A stretch of DNA of 64,000 nt from Hydrogenophaga sp. (GCF_030656115.1 NZ_JAUSOO010000129.1:80824-144823), one strand, 5' to 3'; positions 1 through 8,889 are shown, counted from the first letter of the stretch. Numbers and translations are program-made. Notes: generated from the sequence alone by a model not told the origin.

Positions 1-1288
1 CCTCGGGCGTTCGAAAGCTGGGAATGGCCGCCGCCGCCAGCACTTCGCGGGCTTCGACCACCGAGGCGTCGCCCATCCAGCAGCACAGCAGCGGTTTGCT
101 CATCTGGCCTTTGAGGCTGGCCATGGCGCGCGCCACGTCGGCGGCGTTGGTGCCGGCTTTGGGGGAGTGCACCACCAGCACGCCGTCGATGGTGCGGTCG
201 TGCCCGGCGGCGTCGATGGCGGCCTGGTAGTGCGCTGGGGTGGCTTCTTCAGACAGGTCGATCAGGTCGCACAACGAGGCCAGGGGGGCGAGCTGGGGTT
301 GCAGGGCTTTGGCGGTGTCGGGCGCCAGGCGGCCGAGTTCCAGCTGAATTTCGCTCACCCAGTCGGCCGCGAGCACGCCGGGGCCGCCGCCGTTGGTGAC
401 GATGGCCAGGCGCTTGCCGACCGGGCGGTAGCGCGAGGCCAGGCATTTGGCGGCTGAAAACAGCTCGACAAAGGAGCGCACGCGCACCGCGCCGGCGCGG
501 CGCAGGGCGGCGTCGAACACGTCGTCGCTGCCGACGATGGTGCCGCTGTGGGTTTGCGCGGCCTGGTTGCCGGCGGTTTTGCGGCCGGCTTTGAGCACGA
601 CCACGGGTTTGGCGTTGGCGGCGGCGCGCAGCGCGCTCATGAAGCGCCGGGCGTTGGAAATGCCTTCCATGTAGACCACGATGCTGTGGGTTTGTGCATC
701 AGACGCCAGGTAGTCGAGCACCTGGGCAATGTCCACGCAGGTGTTGGGGCCCAGAGACACCACGGTGGAGAAGCCCACGGCGTTGAGGCTGGCCCAGTCG
801 AGGATGGAGGCGGTGAGAGCGCCCGACTGCGATACCAGGGCCAGGGGGCCGGGTTGGGTCAGTGGACCCGCCACGCTGGCGTTGAGGCCGCTGCGGGTGC
901 GTTGAAAGCCCATGCTGTTGGGGCCCAGCAGGTGCATGCCGTGGCGGCGTGCGACGCGGTGCATGTCCAGGGCGCGATCGGCCGGTATGCCGCTGCCCAC
1001 CACCAATGCGGCGCGGCACTTGATGCGCCCGGCCACTTCCAGGGCTTCAATGGCTTCTGCCGGGGGCAGCACGATGATGGCGAGGTCGGCCCGGGTTTGC
1101 GCCAGGTCGGCCAGGGTGCCGGTCGTGTGAATGTCCAGAAACACCAGGTTGCCGCTGAAGCGTTGGGCGGTGAGCGCGGCCACCAGGGCCCGTGCTTGCG
1201 GGATTTGTAGATCCGGTGTGTCGGTGTTGCCGACAAAGACCGCAATGGTTTCGGGTTCGAAGAGGGGGGTGAGGTAGTGTTTGTCCAT
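1..1288 (-). CDS. Acetate--CoA ligase (ADP-forming) family protein, N-terminal part (runs off left edge)
   Basis: The first 429 residues are visible and the gene continues beyond the window. They show a CoA-binding Rossmann domain followed by a succinyl-CoA-synthetase-like ligase domain: GPNSMGF at residues 122-128, SQSGAL at 153-158, and the phosphohistidine-type segment QTHSGTIVG with His247. This is the architecture of NDP-forming acyl-CoA synthetases, and of Pat-type lysine acetyltransferases, in which this region is regulatory or inactive and a GNAT domain follows at the C-terminus. The GNAT part, if present, lies outside the window, so enzyme and acetyltransferase cannot be told apart here. 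The ATG at 1288 is the first start in frame. The next gene upstream encodes a deacetylase, which favours the acetyltransferase reading (inference). Confidence 0.75.
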   Translation of the reverse strand, partial: MDKHYLTPLFEPETIAVFVGNTDTPDLQIPQARALVAALTAQRFSGNLVFLDIHTTGTLADLAQTRADLAIIVLPPAEAIEALEVAGRIKCRAALVVGSGIPADRALDMHRVARRHGMHLLGPNSMGFQRTRSGLNASVAGPLTQPGPLALVSQSGALTASILDWASLNAVGFSTVVSLGPNTCVDIAQVLDYLASDAQTHSIVVYMEGISNARRFMSALRAAANAKPVVVLKAGRKTAGNQAAQTHSGTIVGSDDVFDAALRRAGAVRVRSFVELFSAAKCLASRYRPVGKRLAIVTNGGGPGVLAADWVSEIQLELGRLAPDTAKALQPQLAPLASLCDLIDLSEEATPAHYQAAIDAAGHDRTIDGVLVVHSPKAGTNAADVARAMASLKGQMSKPLLCCWMGDASVVEAREVLAAAAIPSFRTPE

Positions 1289-1428
1289 GAGGGACTCGGG
1301 TTGCTGCAAAAAAGATGCGGTGGCGCGTTGGTGCATGCCTGAAACATCATGCCCAAAACCCATGTCTTTGGACAGCAGACCGGCCCCCGGATTTCCGACC
1401 AAGCGGGGGCGGCGGTGTGGGCTGGATG

Positions 1429-2355
1429 TCAGTCGGCTCCAATGAGCACGCGCACATGGGCGGCCACGCTGCGCGCCAGGGGGCTGAGCACGTAGCCACC
1501 TTCCAGGCACGAAATGACGCGGCCTTTGCCGTGTTTTTGGGCCATTTTCATGAGTTCCTGCGTCACCCAGGCGTAGTCGGCTTCGACCAGGCCGAGGTTG
1601 CCCATGTCGTCTTCGCGGTGTGCGTCGAAGCCGGCCGAGATGTAGATGAGTTCGGGGGCGAAGGCGTCGAGCGCGGGTATCCAGTGTTGGGTGACGGCTT
1701 CGCGAAAGGCGTCGCTGCCGGAGCGGCTGGGCAGGCCGACGTTGACCATGTTCTCGCCGGTGGCGGTTTCGCCGTTGAAGGGGTAGAGACCTTTTTCAAA
1801 GATGGAGCACATGAGCACGCGCTCGTCGCCGCGAAAGATGTCTTCGCTGCCGTTGCCGTGGTGCACGTCGAAGTCGATCAGGGCCACGCGCTGCACGCCG
1901 TGCGCGTTGAGTGCGTGGCGGATGCCCACGGCCACGTTGTTGAAGAAGCAAAACCCCATGGCGGCGGCGCGTTCGGCGTGGTGGCCGGGCGGGCGCACGC
2001 AGCAAAAGGCGGTGGGTGCGTCGCCGGCCAGCACCAGGTCGGTGGCTTGCACGGCGGCACCGGCGGCGCGCAGGGCGGCATTCAGGGTGTGCGGGCACAT
2101 GTTGGTGTCGGGGTCCACCGCGTGCAGGCCTTCGCTGGGCGAGGCTTCAAAAATTTCGCTCACGTAGAGGGAGGCATGGGCCTGGGCGAGCTGCTCTTTG
2201 GTGGCCAGGGGCGCGTCGTACGGGATCATGTAGTCGAGCAGGCCCTTGACCAGCAGGTGGTCGTTGATGGCGCCAAGGCGGTCGGGGCATTCGGGGTGGT
2301 GCGGACCCATGTCGTGGCGGGCGCAGTCGGCATGGGTGATGTAGGCGGACAGCAA
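1429..2355 (-). CDS. Histone deacetylase family protein (zinc-dependent deacetylase)
   Basis: A 308-residue class II HDAC/acetoin-utilisation-type deacetylase. Catalytic features are all present: the HH pair at 125-126 (PPGHHAE), the zinc ligands D163 and H165 (DFDVHHGNG) and D244 (GFDAH), and the GGY tyrosine at 288. Such enzymes remove acetyl groups from lysine or acetylated small molecules (polyamines, acetoin); the substrate cannot be read from sequence. The start is TTG at 2355, preceded by AGGAG eight bases upstream; the first internal ATG would remove 15 residues including His8 and Cys11. It is followed, 140 bases on, by the acyl-CoA synthetase-like gene on the same strand. Confidence 0.88.
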   Translation of the reverse strand: MLSAYITHADCARHDMGPHHPECPDRLGAINDHLLVKGLLDYMIPYDAPLATKEQLAQAHASLYVSEIFEASPSEGLHAVDPDTNMCPHTLNAALRAAGAAVQATDLVLAGDAPTAFCCVRPPGHHAERAAAMGFCFFNNVAVGIRHALNAHGVQRVALIDFDVHHGNGSEDIFRGDERVLMCSIFEKGLYPFNGETATGENMVNVGLPSRSGSDAFREAVTQHWIPALDAFAPELIYISAGFDAHREDDMGNLGLVEADYAWVTQELMKMAQKHGKGRVISCLEGGYVLSPLARSVAAHVRVLIGAD

Positions 2356-2601
2356 GTCGGGTCTCCTCGGCTGTGGTTCGGGGGATGGTCTGGTGGTGAA
2401 TCCGCAGGCATCGGGTGTGCCTGTTCAGGACGAACACATCAATTTAGACCCGAATGCTGACGGTCACCTTGATGCAGCGCAACCGGTTTCCCCTCCCACA
2501 AGCGTCCTCTTTCACGGTGACGCTGCGACGCGCAGGTGCCAGGTCACCAGCGCGGTGGTGTTGCCCTGTGGGATGGATGCCGATGGCGGGGCCGGTGCGG
2601 T

Positions 2602-4173
2602 TCAGTGGACGAAGTGCCAAGAGCGGGGCGTTTGCAACACACCGGTCAACAACAGCGAAAAAAACAAGAACAGCAATGCGGCAAGCACCAGTCGGTACCA
2701 GGCCAATATGGTGCGCAGGCTCCAGCCTTGCGCACCGGCTTGCCGTTGGGCATGGCCGGCTTTGGCCCAGTGCTGGCGATCGATGAAAAAACTGGCACCA
2801 ATTTTGAGCAGTGAGCCGATCCATTGGTCGTAGAGCTGCAAAGGCAGGTGCAGCAGCCGCACCACGAAACCGTCGGGAACCAGCACCCAGAGAAAGAGTG
2901 TTCGTGTCATGACGACCCACGCCATGTAGGCCACCAGAATGTGGCTGCCGTAGTGGTAGGTTCCAACCAGTGCCGTGACCGGCCCCAGCAGGCTGGTCCA
3001 CATCGAGATGCGTTGGTCTAAAAGGCTCAGCCAGATAAAGGGGGGCATGCGCTGAAGCCCCAGACCCAGTGCGCGGCCGTTGTTGCGCGCCATGTTGCCG
3101 TACCAGCGGAACATGAGTTGCGAGCTGGTGCGCACGAAGTTGCCACCGCGCCCTTCGAGGCAATTCACAGACACATCGGGGACGTAGAGCATGCGCCAGC
3201 CTTGGCACAGCAGGTCGTACCACGTGCTTTTGTCGTCGCCCATCAAAAAACGCACGCGGCCAAACAGCCAGTGGTTCAGCACATCGTGTTCAATGCGCCG
3301 TATGAACGCTGGTTGCAAGATCGGGTCAGCCCGAAAGATGGAGAAGCGGCCGGTGAGTGTGAGCACGCGGCCAGCCAGCGCATGCGAGCTCATCATGCGG
3401 TGGCGTTTGGCGAACTTCAGATCGAACCAGGGACCTATCGCGCTGCGGGCGGCCTCGGGCGTCACCATGTGGCCCATTTCGTCGGTGGTGAGTGCGCCGA
3501 GGTCGGGCAGCGTTTTGAAAAAGCCCAAGGTGCGGCGAAACACGCCAGGTGTGACTTCTGTGTCACCGTCCATCAGCACCACCAGATCGCTGTGAGCCTG
3601 TTCGTGCCAGTGGTAAACGTCGTGGTAGCGGCGCGAGACGGTACGCAAGGCCTGGCCCAGTGCAACACGTTTGCCGTGGGCTTGTTGCATGAACACCAGA
3701 TCCAGGCGCTCGCGGCGGCCATGGCGCCGCATCAGGCGGTGAATGAGGTCGATCTCGTTGTGCCCGGAGACACTGAACACCACGCAGACCCATGAGGGCA
3801 ACAGGCTGATTTCACGCGCCAGTGCGGCCACGCAGCGCTCGGTGATGGCCGTGTCTTCTTTGTAGGACGGAACGACGACAAACAGGCGCTGAGGGTACGG
3901 TGTGGGGTGCGCGCGCTCGGTGCGTCGAAGGCGGGGGAAGACCCCGTTCAGGTAAATCGCTGCGCGTATCTGGTTGGTCAGCAACCAGAGGTAGCGTGCC
4001 ATGCCGATGGCTCCAAAAGCCAGCCAGCCAGAATGCAGACTCTGAAAGAAACCTGGCGGCAGGGTTTGCAGCAGGGCCAGCGCTGCCAACAGATAAGCCA
4101 GCGTGGCCGGCAGGCTGCGCACGGCCGCCGCCAAGGCGCTTGGGCGTGCACCGGGGCGCAGGAGCGCGGTCAT
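2602..4173 (-). CDS. Alg8-like processive glycosyltransferase (family 2, exopolysaccharide synthase)
   Basis: A 523-residue membrane GT2. There are N-terminal membrane segments, a cytoplasmic catalytic domain with DGD at 202-204, TGRFSIF at 274-280, the acceptor-base GDD at 312-314 and the processivity motif QLMFRW (QxxRW) at 352-357, then several C-terminal membrane helices. This pattern fits mannuronan synthase Alg8 and related beta-glycan synthases; it polymerises a sugar from a UDP/GDP donor and passes the chain through the inner membrane. Its ATG overlaps the stop of the upstream PilZ/HlyD gene by four bases (ATGA), so the two are translationally coupled. An in-frame extension upstream of the ATG runs through the neighbour and was discarded. 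No other alginate genes are in the window, so the polymer is unknown. Confidence 0.85.
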   Translation of the reverse strand: MTALLRPGARPSALAAAVRSLPATLAYLLAALALLQTLPPGFFQSLHSGWLAFGAIGMARYLWLLTNQIRAAIYLNGVFPRLRRTERAHPTPYPQRLFVVVPSYKEDTAITERCVAALAREISLLPSWVCVVFSVSGHNEIDLIHRLMRRHGRRERLDLVFMQQAHGKRVALGQALRTVSRRYHDVYHWHEQAHSDLVVLMDGDTEVTPGVFRRTLGFFKTLPDLGALTTDEMGHMVTPEAARSAIGPWFDLKFAKRHRMMSSHALAGRVLTLTGRFSIFRADPILQPAFIRRIEHDVLNHWLFGRVRFLMGDDKSTWYDLLCQGWRMLYVPDVSVNCLEGRGGNFVRTSSQLMFRWYGNMARNNGRALGLGLQRMPPFIWLSLLDQRISMWTSLLGPVTALVGTYHYGSHILVAYMAWVVMTRTLFLWVLVPDGFVVRLLHLPLQLYDQWIGSLLKIGASFFIDRQHWAKAGHAQRQAGAQGWSLRTILAWYRLVLAALLFLFFSLLLTGVLQTPRSWHFVH

Positions 4174-5702
4174 GGCATGCGTTGGCGCAGGATGGTCAGC
4201 AGGTCTTGCTCGGTGTCTATGACCACCCGTGCGCGCACACCACTGGGCAGTTGGGGAATGGGCTCGTGCAGTGCGATGGTGGCGGGGATTTCGCCGATAC
4301 CGGTTTCTGCCACGGCGGCCGTCCCGCCCTGTGTGACCAGGCCCTGCCAACCGATGGCCTCGACACGGCCCGTCAAACGGATGCCCAAAGCGGGAAATTC
4401 GATTTCAGCGGCTTGTCCGGGCGACAGGCGAATGGCATCGGTGTGGGTGAACTTGGCGAGGATGTTGGGTTTGGCCTGGGTTTCGATCACCGCCACGAGT
4501 TCACCCTTTCTGACCAACTCGCCACGGCTGCGGTTGATCACGCGCACCTTGCCCGCCTCGGGAGATGGCAGGCGGGTGTTTTCCAGCTCTGCGAGCAGGG
4601 GACCCATGCCTGCCAAGGCCTGGGCCAGTTCTGTGCGTCGCTGTTCTGCGTGGAGCACGACTTCACCGAGTTTGTTGGACACCTGGTTGTCGCCAAAGAA
4701 CCGTCCCTTTGCCGCTTCCTGGGCTATGTCGCGTGCCAACACCGCTTCGGTTTGCGAGCGCAGGGCTTGGGCGCGGCGCTGCAAGGCCGTGGCACGCTGG
4801 GTTTCGGCCCAGGAGGGGGATACGTAGCCGCTTTTCAGCAGTGTTTCCACACGCTGCAACTCGCCTTCGGCCTGAACCAGCGCGGCCTGAGCTTCCTGGG
4901 TGCGCGCGTCTTCCACGCGTTCGCGGCCCAGTGCCACACGGGAGTAGAGCGTGTTGCGCCGTTCTTCTTCCTTCACCACCCGTTCGGCGGCTTGCACGGA
5001 GCGTTCTAGCTGGCGGTGCAGGTAGCCCGCGGCGGCCAGGTTGCGCCGGGCCTCGGTGGCGTCGAGTTCCATCAGCAGTTGACCGACGTGCACCTCGTCC
5101 CCGCTGTGGATGTGGACTTTGTCAAGATAGCCTTCGATGCGGGCGCGAATCTCGACGGTATTGCCCACCAGCTCTGCCTGCGTGCTGACCAGGTTGCGCT
5201 GGGACTGAAGCACCCAAGCGCCTACGGCGACCACGGCCACGCCTGTCAGAAGCAGCAAGCCACCCCGGCGCGCGGAACCGGCGCGTGCATGCGGTGTCCG
5301 TGGTGGGCCTGAACTGGCGATCTCGGCGGCCGACTGTGTGGTGCTCGGGGTGGTCGTGTTGCCGCCGTGGTGCAGCGTCTGGCGAACGTAGTCGCGCATG
5401 AGCATGCGCACGTTGGGTTCTACTTCGTGGAACTCGAAGCGCGCTTGCGTGGCGTCGATATGGCGAACTTCGGCACGCAGGTGGCAGCGCGCGGTGTAGT
5501 GGGCAAAAGGCAGCGAGAAAACGAGATCGTGTATTTCACCTTCCTGGAGGTTGAGGTCGGGGCTGTGGTTGATGGAGAAACCCGCAAATGACCAGTCGCG
5601 CACAGCAAAGTCGCGATCGCGAACAGTGGCCGTGGCTGCCAGGGTGAGGCGTTCGTGCATACGGTGCTGATCGTGTTTGTAGCTGGCGTGGGTTGAGGCC
5701 AT
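4170..5702 (-). CDS. Alg44-like PilZ/HlyD co-polymerase subunit
   Basis: A 510-residue protein. It begins with a PilZ c-di-GMP-binding domain carrying both signature motifs, RxxxR (R14, R18) and DxSxxG (D36WSFAG41). A single hydrophobic segment follows near residue 170, then a periplasmic HlyD/membrane-fusion-type region with a lipoyl-like barrel and long coiled coil. This is the domain order of Alg44, which binds c-di-GMP and activates Alg8. The partner synthase gene overlaps downstream. I chose ATG 5702; an in-frame TTG at 5738 would add 12 residues, and neither has a convincing Shine-Dalgarno. The roughly 316 bases upstream (to 6018) show no gene. Confidence 0.85.
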   Translation of the reverse strand: MASTHASYKHDQHRMHERLTLAATATVRDRDFAVRDWSFAGFSINHSPDLNLQEGEIHDLVFSLPFAHYTARCHLRAEVRHIDATQARFEFHEVEPNVRMLMRDYVRQTLHHGGNTTTPSTTQSAAEIASSGPPRTPHARAGSARRGGLLLLTGVAVVAVGAWVLQSQRNLVSTQAELVGNTVEIRARIEGYLDKVHIHSGDEVHVGQLLMELDATEARRNLAAAGYLHRQLERSVQAAERVVKEEERRNTLYSRVALGRERVEDARTQEAQAALVQAEGELQRVETLLKSGYVSPSWAETQRATALQRRAQALRSQTEAVLARDIAQEAAKGRFFGDNQVSNKLGEVVLHAEQRRTELAQALAGMGPLLAELENTRLPSPEAGKVRVINRSRGELVRKGELVAVIETQAKPNILAKFTHTDAIRLSPGQAAEIEFPALGIRLTGRVEAIGWQGLVTQGGTAAVAETGIGEIPATIALHEPIPQLPSGVRARVVIDTEQDLLTILRQRMP

Positions 5703-6018
5703 GGGACAGCGCCGAATGCGAAGACGGCAGGTAGGCAAGTTGACAGCATTAGTTTACGTGTGCTGCTGCGGGTTTGCCCAGGTGTCAGGCACGGCGCCAA
5801 GGCACAGCGGGACGGCTGTGGCCAGGTGTTTGCAACCGCCGGGTCGCAAACACGGTTTCAAAACCTAGGAACGGCAGTTGGGCAGGTCTGAGAGGCCTGG
5901 CCGCCCAATCGGGGCGCAAGCGCACCCACCCAAACAGTGAGCTTGCGCGTGGGCCAAATTTTCAGCATCCACAAGGCCTCTCCAGCGGCTAGAGCGCGGT
6001 CAACGGCCGTTTCCGGGT

Positions 6019-7236
6019 TCAATGCAGTCCGGTCAGGCTGGCCGCTACCGCCCGTTTGAACGGGGTGAAGCGTTCACCCAGGCCCACCAGGGTCTGGCGC
6101 ACCCAGCGAGCGGGCGCTTCTTCGCGGGTATAGAGCTGCGCCAATGCGTGGGTGGCCAGGTACAGCCCGCGGCTGGCGTGTTGGTGCTGGCGTTGGTAGC
6201 GCTCCAGCAGCGCAGGCGAGGCGATGTCCTGGCCCCGTTGGTGTGCGCGGACGATTTCTTGCGCCAAGGTGTCGATGCTGCGCAGACCGAGGTTGAAGCC
6301 GTGCGCGGTGACGGGGTGCATGCCCACGGCGGCGTCGCCCACGGCAGCAAAGCGCTGCGCCACCAGGCGGCGCGCCCACACCGCCACCAGCGGGTAGGCG
6401 TGGCGCGTGCTGCACAGCCGCATGGTGCCGAGCTGGTGGCCAAAGCGCTGGGCCATGGCGGCGTTGAAGGCGTCCTCGGGCAGGTCCACCAGGGGCTGCA
6501 GTGTTTGGCTGGGCAGGGTGAGCACCACCGACGAGCGCGGCAGCCCACTGCGCGGGCAGGGGTTCATGGGCAGCAGGGCCAATGTCTGGCCGTGGTCGAA
6601 CCATTCCCACGCGGTTTCATGGTGGGGCTGTTCGTGCGTCATGTTGCACACCAGCATGGTGCGGCCGTAGTCGTGCAGGTCGGCCGGTATGCCCATGGCG
6701 CGGCGGGTGCTGGAATGGCGGCTGTCGGCGGCCACGGCCAGGCGGGCGCTCAGGGTGGTGCCGCTGGCCAGGGTGAGGTGGGCGCCGTGGGCGTCGGTGT
6801 GGATGTGGGTGACCTGTTGCTCGCTGTGCAGGGTGGGTGGCGTGCCGGGGCTGTCACGGTCTGTGGCCATGGCCGCGTCAAAGGCGGCGCGGCGGATGTG
6901 GTGGTTGGCCACCAGATAGCCCAGCTCGGGCTTGGGGCTGAGCGTGTGGCTGATGTGCATGCGCGCCTGGCTGTGCCCGGCGCCGCCGTCGAGCACCAGG
7001 GCGTCGCGCAGGGGAGCAATGTGGGCTTCGCCCAGCCGGGGCCACACGCCGAGCTGGCGCAGCAGCGCCGCACTGTGTTGGGTGAGGGCGATTTCCCGGC
7101 CGTCAAATGCCGGTGTTTGCAGCGATGCCAGGCGGTGTTGCTCGACCAGCCCGATGTGCAGACCGCTGCCGCGCAGCGCGCGGGCCAGACACAGTCCGGC
7201 GGGGCCGGCGCCGATGATGATGAGGTCGAAGTCCAT
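6019..7236 (-). CDS. FAD-dependent ubiquinone-biosynthesis hydroxylase (UbiM/UbiH type)
   Basis: A 405-residue class A flavin monooxygenase. The N-terminus has the dinucleotide-binding GxGxxG (IIIGAGPAG); a GDAAVGMHPVTAHGFNLG segment near residue 290 is the second FAD motif, of the type seen in UbiH, UbiF and UbiM. These enzymes hydroxylate the benzoquinone ring of ubiquinone precursors using O2 and NADPH. The start sequence MDFDLIIIGAGPAG resembles UbiM, the broad-specificity Neisseria-type enzyme, but I cannot separate UbiM from UbiH/UbiF without an alignment. ATG 7236 was chosen because the FAD motif begins immediately; the longer ORF upstream is out of character. An FNR/Anr-type box lies 37-50 bases upstream, suggesting oxygen-linked control. 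Confidence 0.8.
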   Translation of the reverse strand: MDFDLIIIGAGPAGLCLARALRGSGLHIGLVEQHRLASLQTPAFDGREIALTQHSAALLRQLGVWPRLGEAHIAPLRDALVLDGGAGHSQARMHISHTLSPKPELGYLVANHHIRRAAFDAAMATDRDSPGTPPTLHSEQQVTHIHTDAHGAHLTLASGTTLSARLAVAADSRHSSTRRAMGIPADLHDYGRTMLVCNMTHEQPHHETAWEWFDHGQTLALLPMNPCPRSGLPRSSVVLTLPSQTLQPLVDLPEDAFNAAMAQRFGHQLGTMRLCSTRHAYPLVAVWARRLVAQRFAAVGDAAVGMHPVTAHGFNLGLRSIDTLAQEIVRAHQRGQDIASPALLERYQRQHQHASRGLYLATHALAQLYTREEAPARWVRQTLVGLGERFTPFKRAVAASLTGLH

Positions 7237-7272
7237 GGCGGGGCAGCTTATCGGCAGGCCGCTGCGCGGGGC

Positions 7273-7286
7273 TTGACGTGCATCAA
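7273..7286. promoter_or_regulatory. FNR/Anr-type box upstream of the UbiM-like gene
   Basis: TTGACGTGCATCAA matches the FNR/Anr consensus TTGAT-N4-ATCAA with one substitution. It lies between the terminator of the Spy-like gene and the UbiM-like start at 7236. Its distance from the start codon would suit either repression or activation of that gene. Confidence 0.5.
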
Positions 7287-7317
7287 GCAAAACAGCCCCG
7301 GGGTGACCGGGGCTGTT
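7287..7317 (-). terminator. Rho-independent terminator of the Spy-like gene
   Basis: A perfect 11-bp stem (7291-7301 with 7307-7317) around a 5-base loop. On the minus strand it is followed by TTTT. It sits 38 bases past the stop codon of the Spy-like gene. Confidence 0.7.
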
Positions 7318-7354
7318 GGGGCGTCTTTGGGCAGGGCAACACGTGCCCGCTGGC

Positions 7355-7951
7355 TCAGCTTTGTTTCTGCATTCCGGCTTCACAGCCCATGCCACCCATG
7401 CCTTTGGGGCCGCCTTTGCCGCCCATGCGGTGTTCGCCTTTCATGCCGGCGCGCTGCATGCCGCCATGGGCCTGGGTGTCAAACACCTTTTGCTGCTCGG
7501 GCGTGAGCGCGGCATAAAAGCTTTTGGTCGCGTCGATGCGCTGGGCCATCTGCGCGTCGCGTTCGGCCCTCAGGGCCTGCATTTTGTCCAGGCGCTCGGG
7601 CGTGGTCAGCTTGGACCAGTCTTCCTGCGCAGCCGCTGGCATGGCGCGCGGCGCTTGGGCGGTGCGGGCCACAAAGGCATTCCAGGCGGGTTCCTGCGCT
7701 GCGGTGAGCTTGAGTTCGGCTTTGAGCTGCGCCTGGCGTTCGGCATGGTGTTGCTGCATGCGCTCCATGCGCTGGACACGGCGTTGAGCCATCTCGGGCT
7801 TGCCGGCTTCGGTGCTGGCCTGGGCCATGTGCTGTGCGTGCATGCCGTGCGGCATACCGCCCATGCCCTGTGCAATGGCGGTGGCTGAGATGCCCACAAA
7901 GGCGGTGGCGAGTGCGGCGGCAACAAGGCCTTTTTTGGAAATCAGTTTCAT
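7355..7951 (-). CDS. Spy/CpxP-family periplasmic protein with LTxxQ motifs
   Basis: A 198-residue protein with a Sec signal peptide (positive MKLISKKG, hydrophobic core, cleavage near ATAIAQ at residue 28). The mature part is helical and carries two LTxxQ motifs (LTAAQ and LTPEQ) typical of Spy/CpxP chaperones. It is rich in Met, His and Gln, with a Gly/Met/Lys tail ending in a single Cys, consistent with metal binding. Spy/CpxP proteins hold unfolded periplasmic proteins or sense metal stress. It stands beside cueR, copZ and copA, so a role in copper stress is likely (inference). ATG 7951 is preceded by AGGAGAGAA. Confidence 0.8.
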   Translation of the reverse strand: MKLISKKGLVAAALATAFVGISATAIAQGMGGMPHGMHAQHMAQASTEAGKPEMAQRRVQRMERMQQHHAERQAQLKAELKLTAAQEPAWNAFVARTAQAPRAMPAAAQEDWSKLTTPERLDKMQALRAERDAQMAQRIDATKSFYAALTPEQQKVFDTQAHGGMQRAGMKGEHRMGGKGGPKGMGGMGCEAGMQKQS

Positions 7952-8115
7952 GGTGTTCTCTCCTGGGTCGGTGGTTGAAAGACGTTCCAGAGACCGCAGC
8001 GGATGTGTGTTTCTGGAGTGGCTTCAGTGTGCGAGTCCTGTGTATCGGCTCGGTGACCTATTGAATCGCTTCTGTAAAGATTTGTTCCGTTTGCGCGCGC
8101 AGAGCGGGCTCGCTT

Positions 8116-8129
8116 TTGACCCATATCAA
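8116..8129. promoter_or_regulatory. Possible FNR/Anr-type box
   Basis: TTGACCCATATCAA fits TTGAY-N4-ATCAA. It overlaps the last codons of cueR and is about 165 bases upstream of the Spy-like gene, so it could serve that gene's promoter, but part of its sequence is constrained as coding DNA. Confidence 0.3.
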
Positions 8130-8584
8130 GGGTGGGCCAGATCGTCCAGGATGGGGCAGCCGGGGCGGCCGTCGCCGGGACACAGGTTGAGCAAACCGTC
8201 CAGGCTGCGCTGCATGGCTTGCAGCGCTTCAATGCGCTGGCTCAGTTCGTCGCGGTGTTTCTGGGCAATGCGTTTGACGCTGGCGTTGCTGCGCCGGCGG
8301 TTGTGCCACAGGCTCACCAGTTCGGTAATGGCGTCCAGGCCAAAGCCCATGTCGCGCGAGCGGCGGATGAAGCGCAGCGTGTGCACGTCGGCCAGGCTGT
8401 ATTGGCGGTAGTTGCTCTCGGTGCGGTTCACCGCACCCAGCAGGCCGAGCGATTCGTAGTGGCGCAGCATTTTGGGTGAAATGCCGCTGAGCCGTGCCGC
8501 CGCGCCAATGGCGACCGGCCAGGCGCTGACCGCGTCCAGCGCCGGGTCGGTGTCCTGGGTGGGCGTGTGGTGGCAGGGTTTCAT
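8126..8584 (-). CDS. cueR: CueR, Cu(I)-responsive MerR-family regulator
   Basis: A 152-residue MerR protein: N-terminal winged helix-turn-helix (IGAAARLSGISPKMLRHYE), a dimerisation coiled coil, and the C-terminal metal loop with Cys135 and Cys143 spaced as in E. coli CueR (C112/C120) in the pattern CPGDGRPGC. It senses Cu(I)/Ag(I) and untwists promoters with a 19-base spacer. Its ATG overlaps the copZ stop by four bases. It lies on the strand opposite to copA, with candidate operators between copZ and copA. An unrelated longer frame running upstream through the copA region was discarded. Confidence 0.93.
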   Translation of the reverse strand: MKPCHHTPTQDTDPALDAVSAWPVAIGAAARLSGISPKMLRHYESLGLLGAVNRTESNYRQYSLADVHTLRFIRRSRDMGFGLDAITELVSLWHNRRRSNASVKRIAQKHRDELSQRIEALQAMQRSLDGLLNLCPGDGRPGCPILDDLAHP

Positions 8585-8778
8585 GGGGCCACGGTGTAGC
8601 CCTCTTCGCGGATCGCTTCGGCCACCGCTTCGCGCGGCTGTTCGGTGTTCACCTCCACCCGGTTCTGGCTGCGGTCGATGCGGATGTCGGCTTGGGGGTC
8701 GAGCAGTTTGATGGCGGTGCTGACGGCCTTTTCGCAATGGCCGCAGGTCATGCCTTGCACGGAAAAAATCTGGTTCAT
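8581..8778 (-). CDS. copZ: CopZ-like copper chaperone (heavy-metal-associated domain)
   Basis: A 65-residue single HMA domain with the Cu-binding motif GMTCGHC (MxCxxC) near residues 10-15 and the usual beta-alpha-beta spacing. It would carry Cu(I) to the CopA pump or buffer it in the cytosol. It is the first gene of a two-gene operon with cueR (four-base overlap) and is divergent from copA. Confidence 0.92.
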   Translation of the reverse strand: MNQIFSVQGMTCGHCEKAVSTAIKLLDPQADIRIDRSQNRVEVNTEQPREAVAEAIREEGYTVAP

Positions 8779-8825
8779 GGTGGGTTCCTGTGGTGTTGGT
8801 TGAGGTGCTGATTTGGGGTGAGCCT

Positions 8826-8856
8826 ATGTTCAGGCTTGACACGGTGTCAAGGTCAA
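8826..8856 (-). promoter_or_regulatory. CueR-type promoter/operator of copZ-cueR
   Basis: Read on the minus strand, TTGACC (8856-8851) is followed directly by the perfect 8-1-8 palindrome CTTGACAC-G-GTGTCAAG (8835-8851 on the plus strand). That is where MerR-family dimers bind, between -35 and -10. The -10 is poor (GAACAT at 19 bases, or ATAGGC a little further), as expected for an activator-dependent promoter. Confidence 0.65.
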
Positions 8857-8889
8857 GCCGGGTTGCGAACACCCGATACACCTTGTGGC

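Noticed and set aside
5703..6018. Gene in the gap upstream of the Alg44-like gene
   Set aside because: A 72-codon plus-strand frame has no ribosome site and no protein-like pattern; treated as non-coding.
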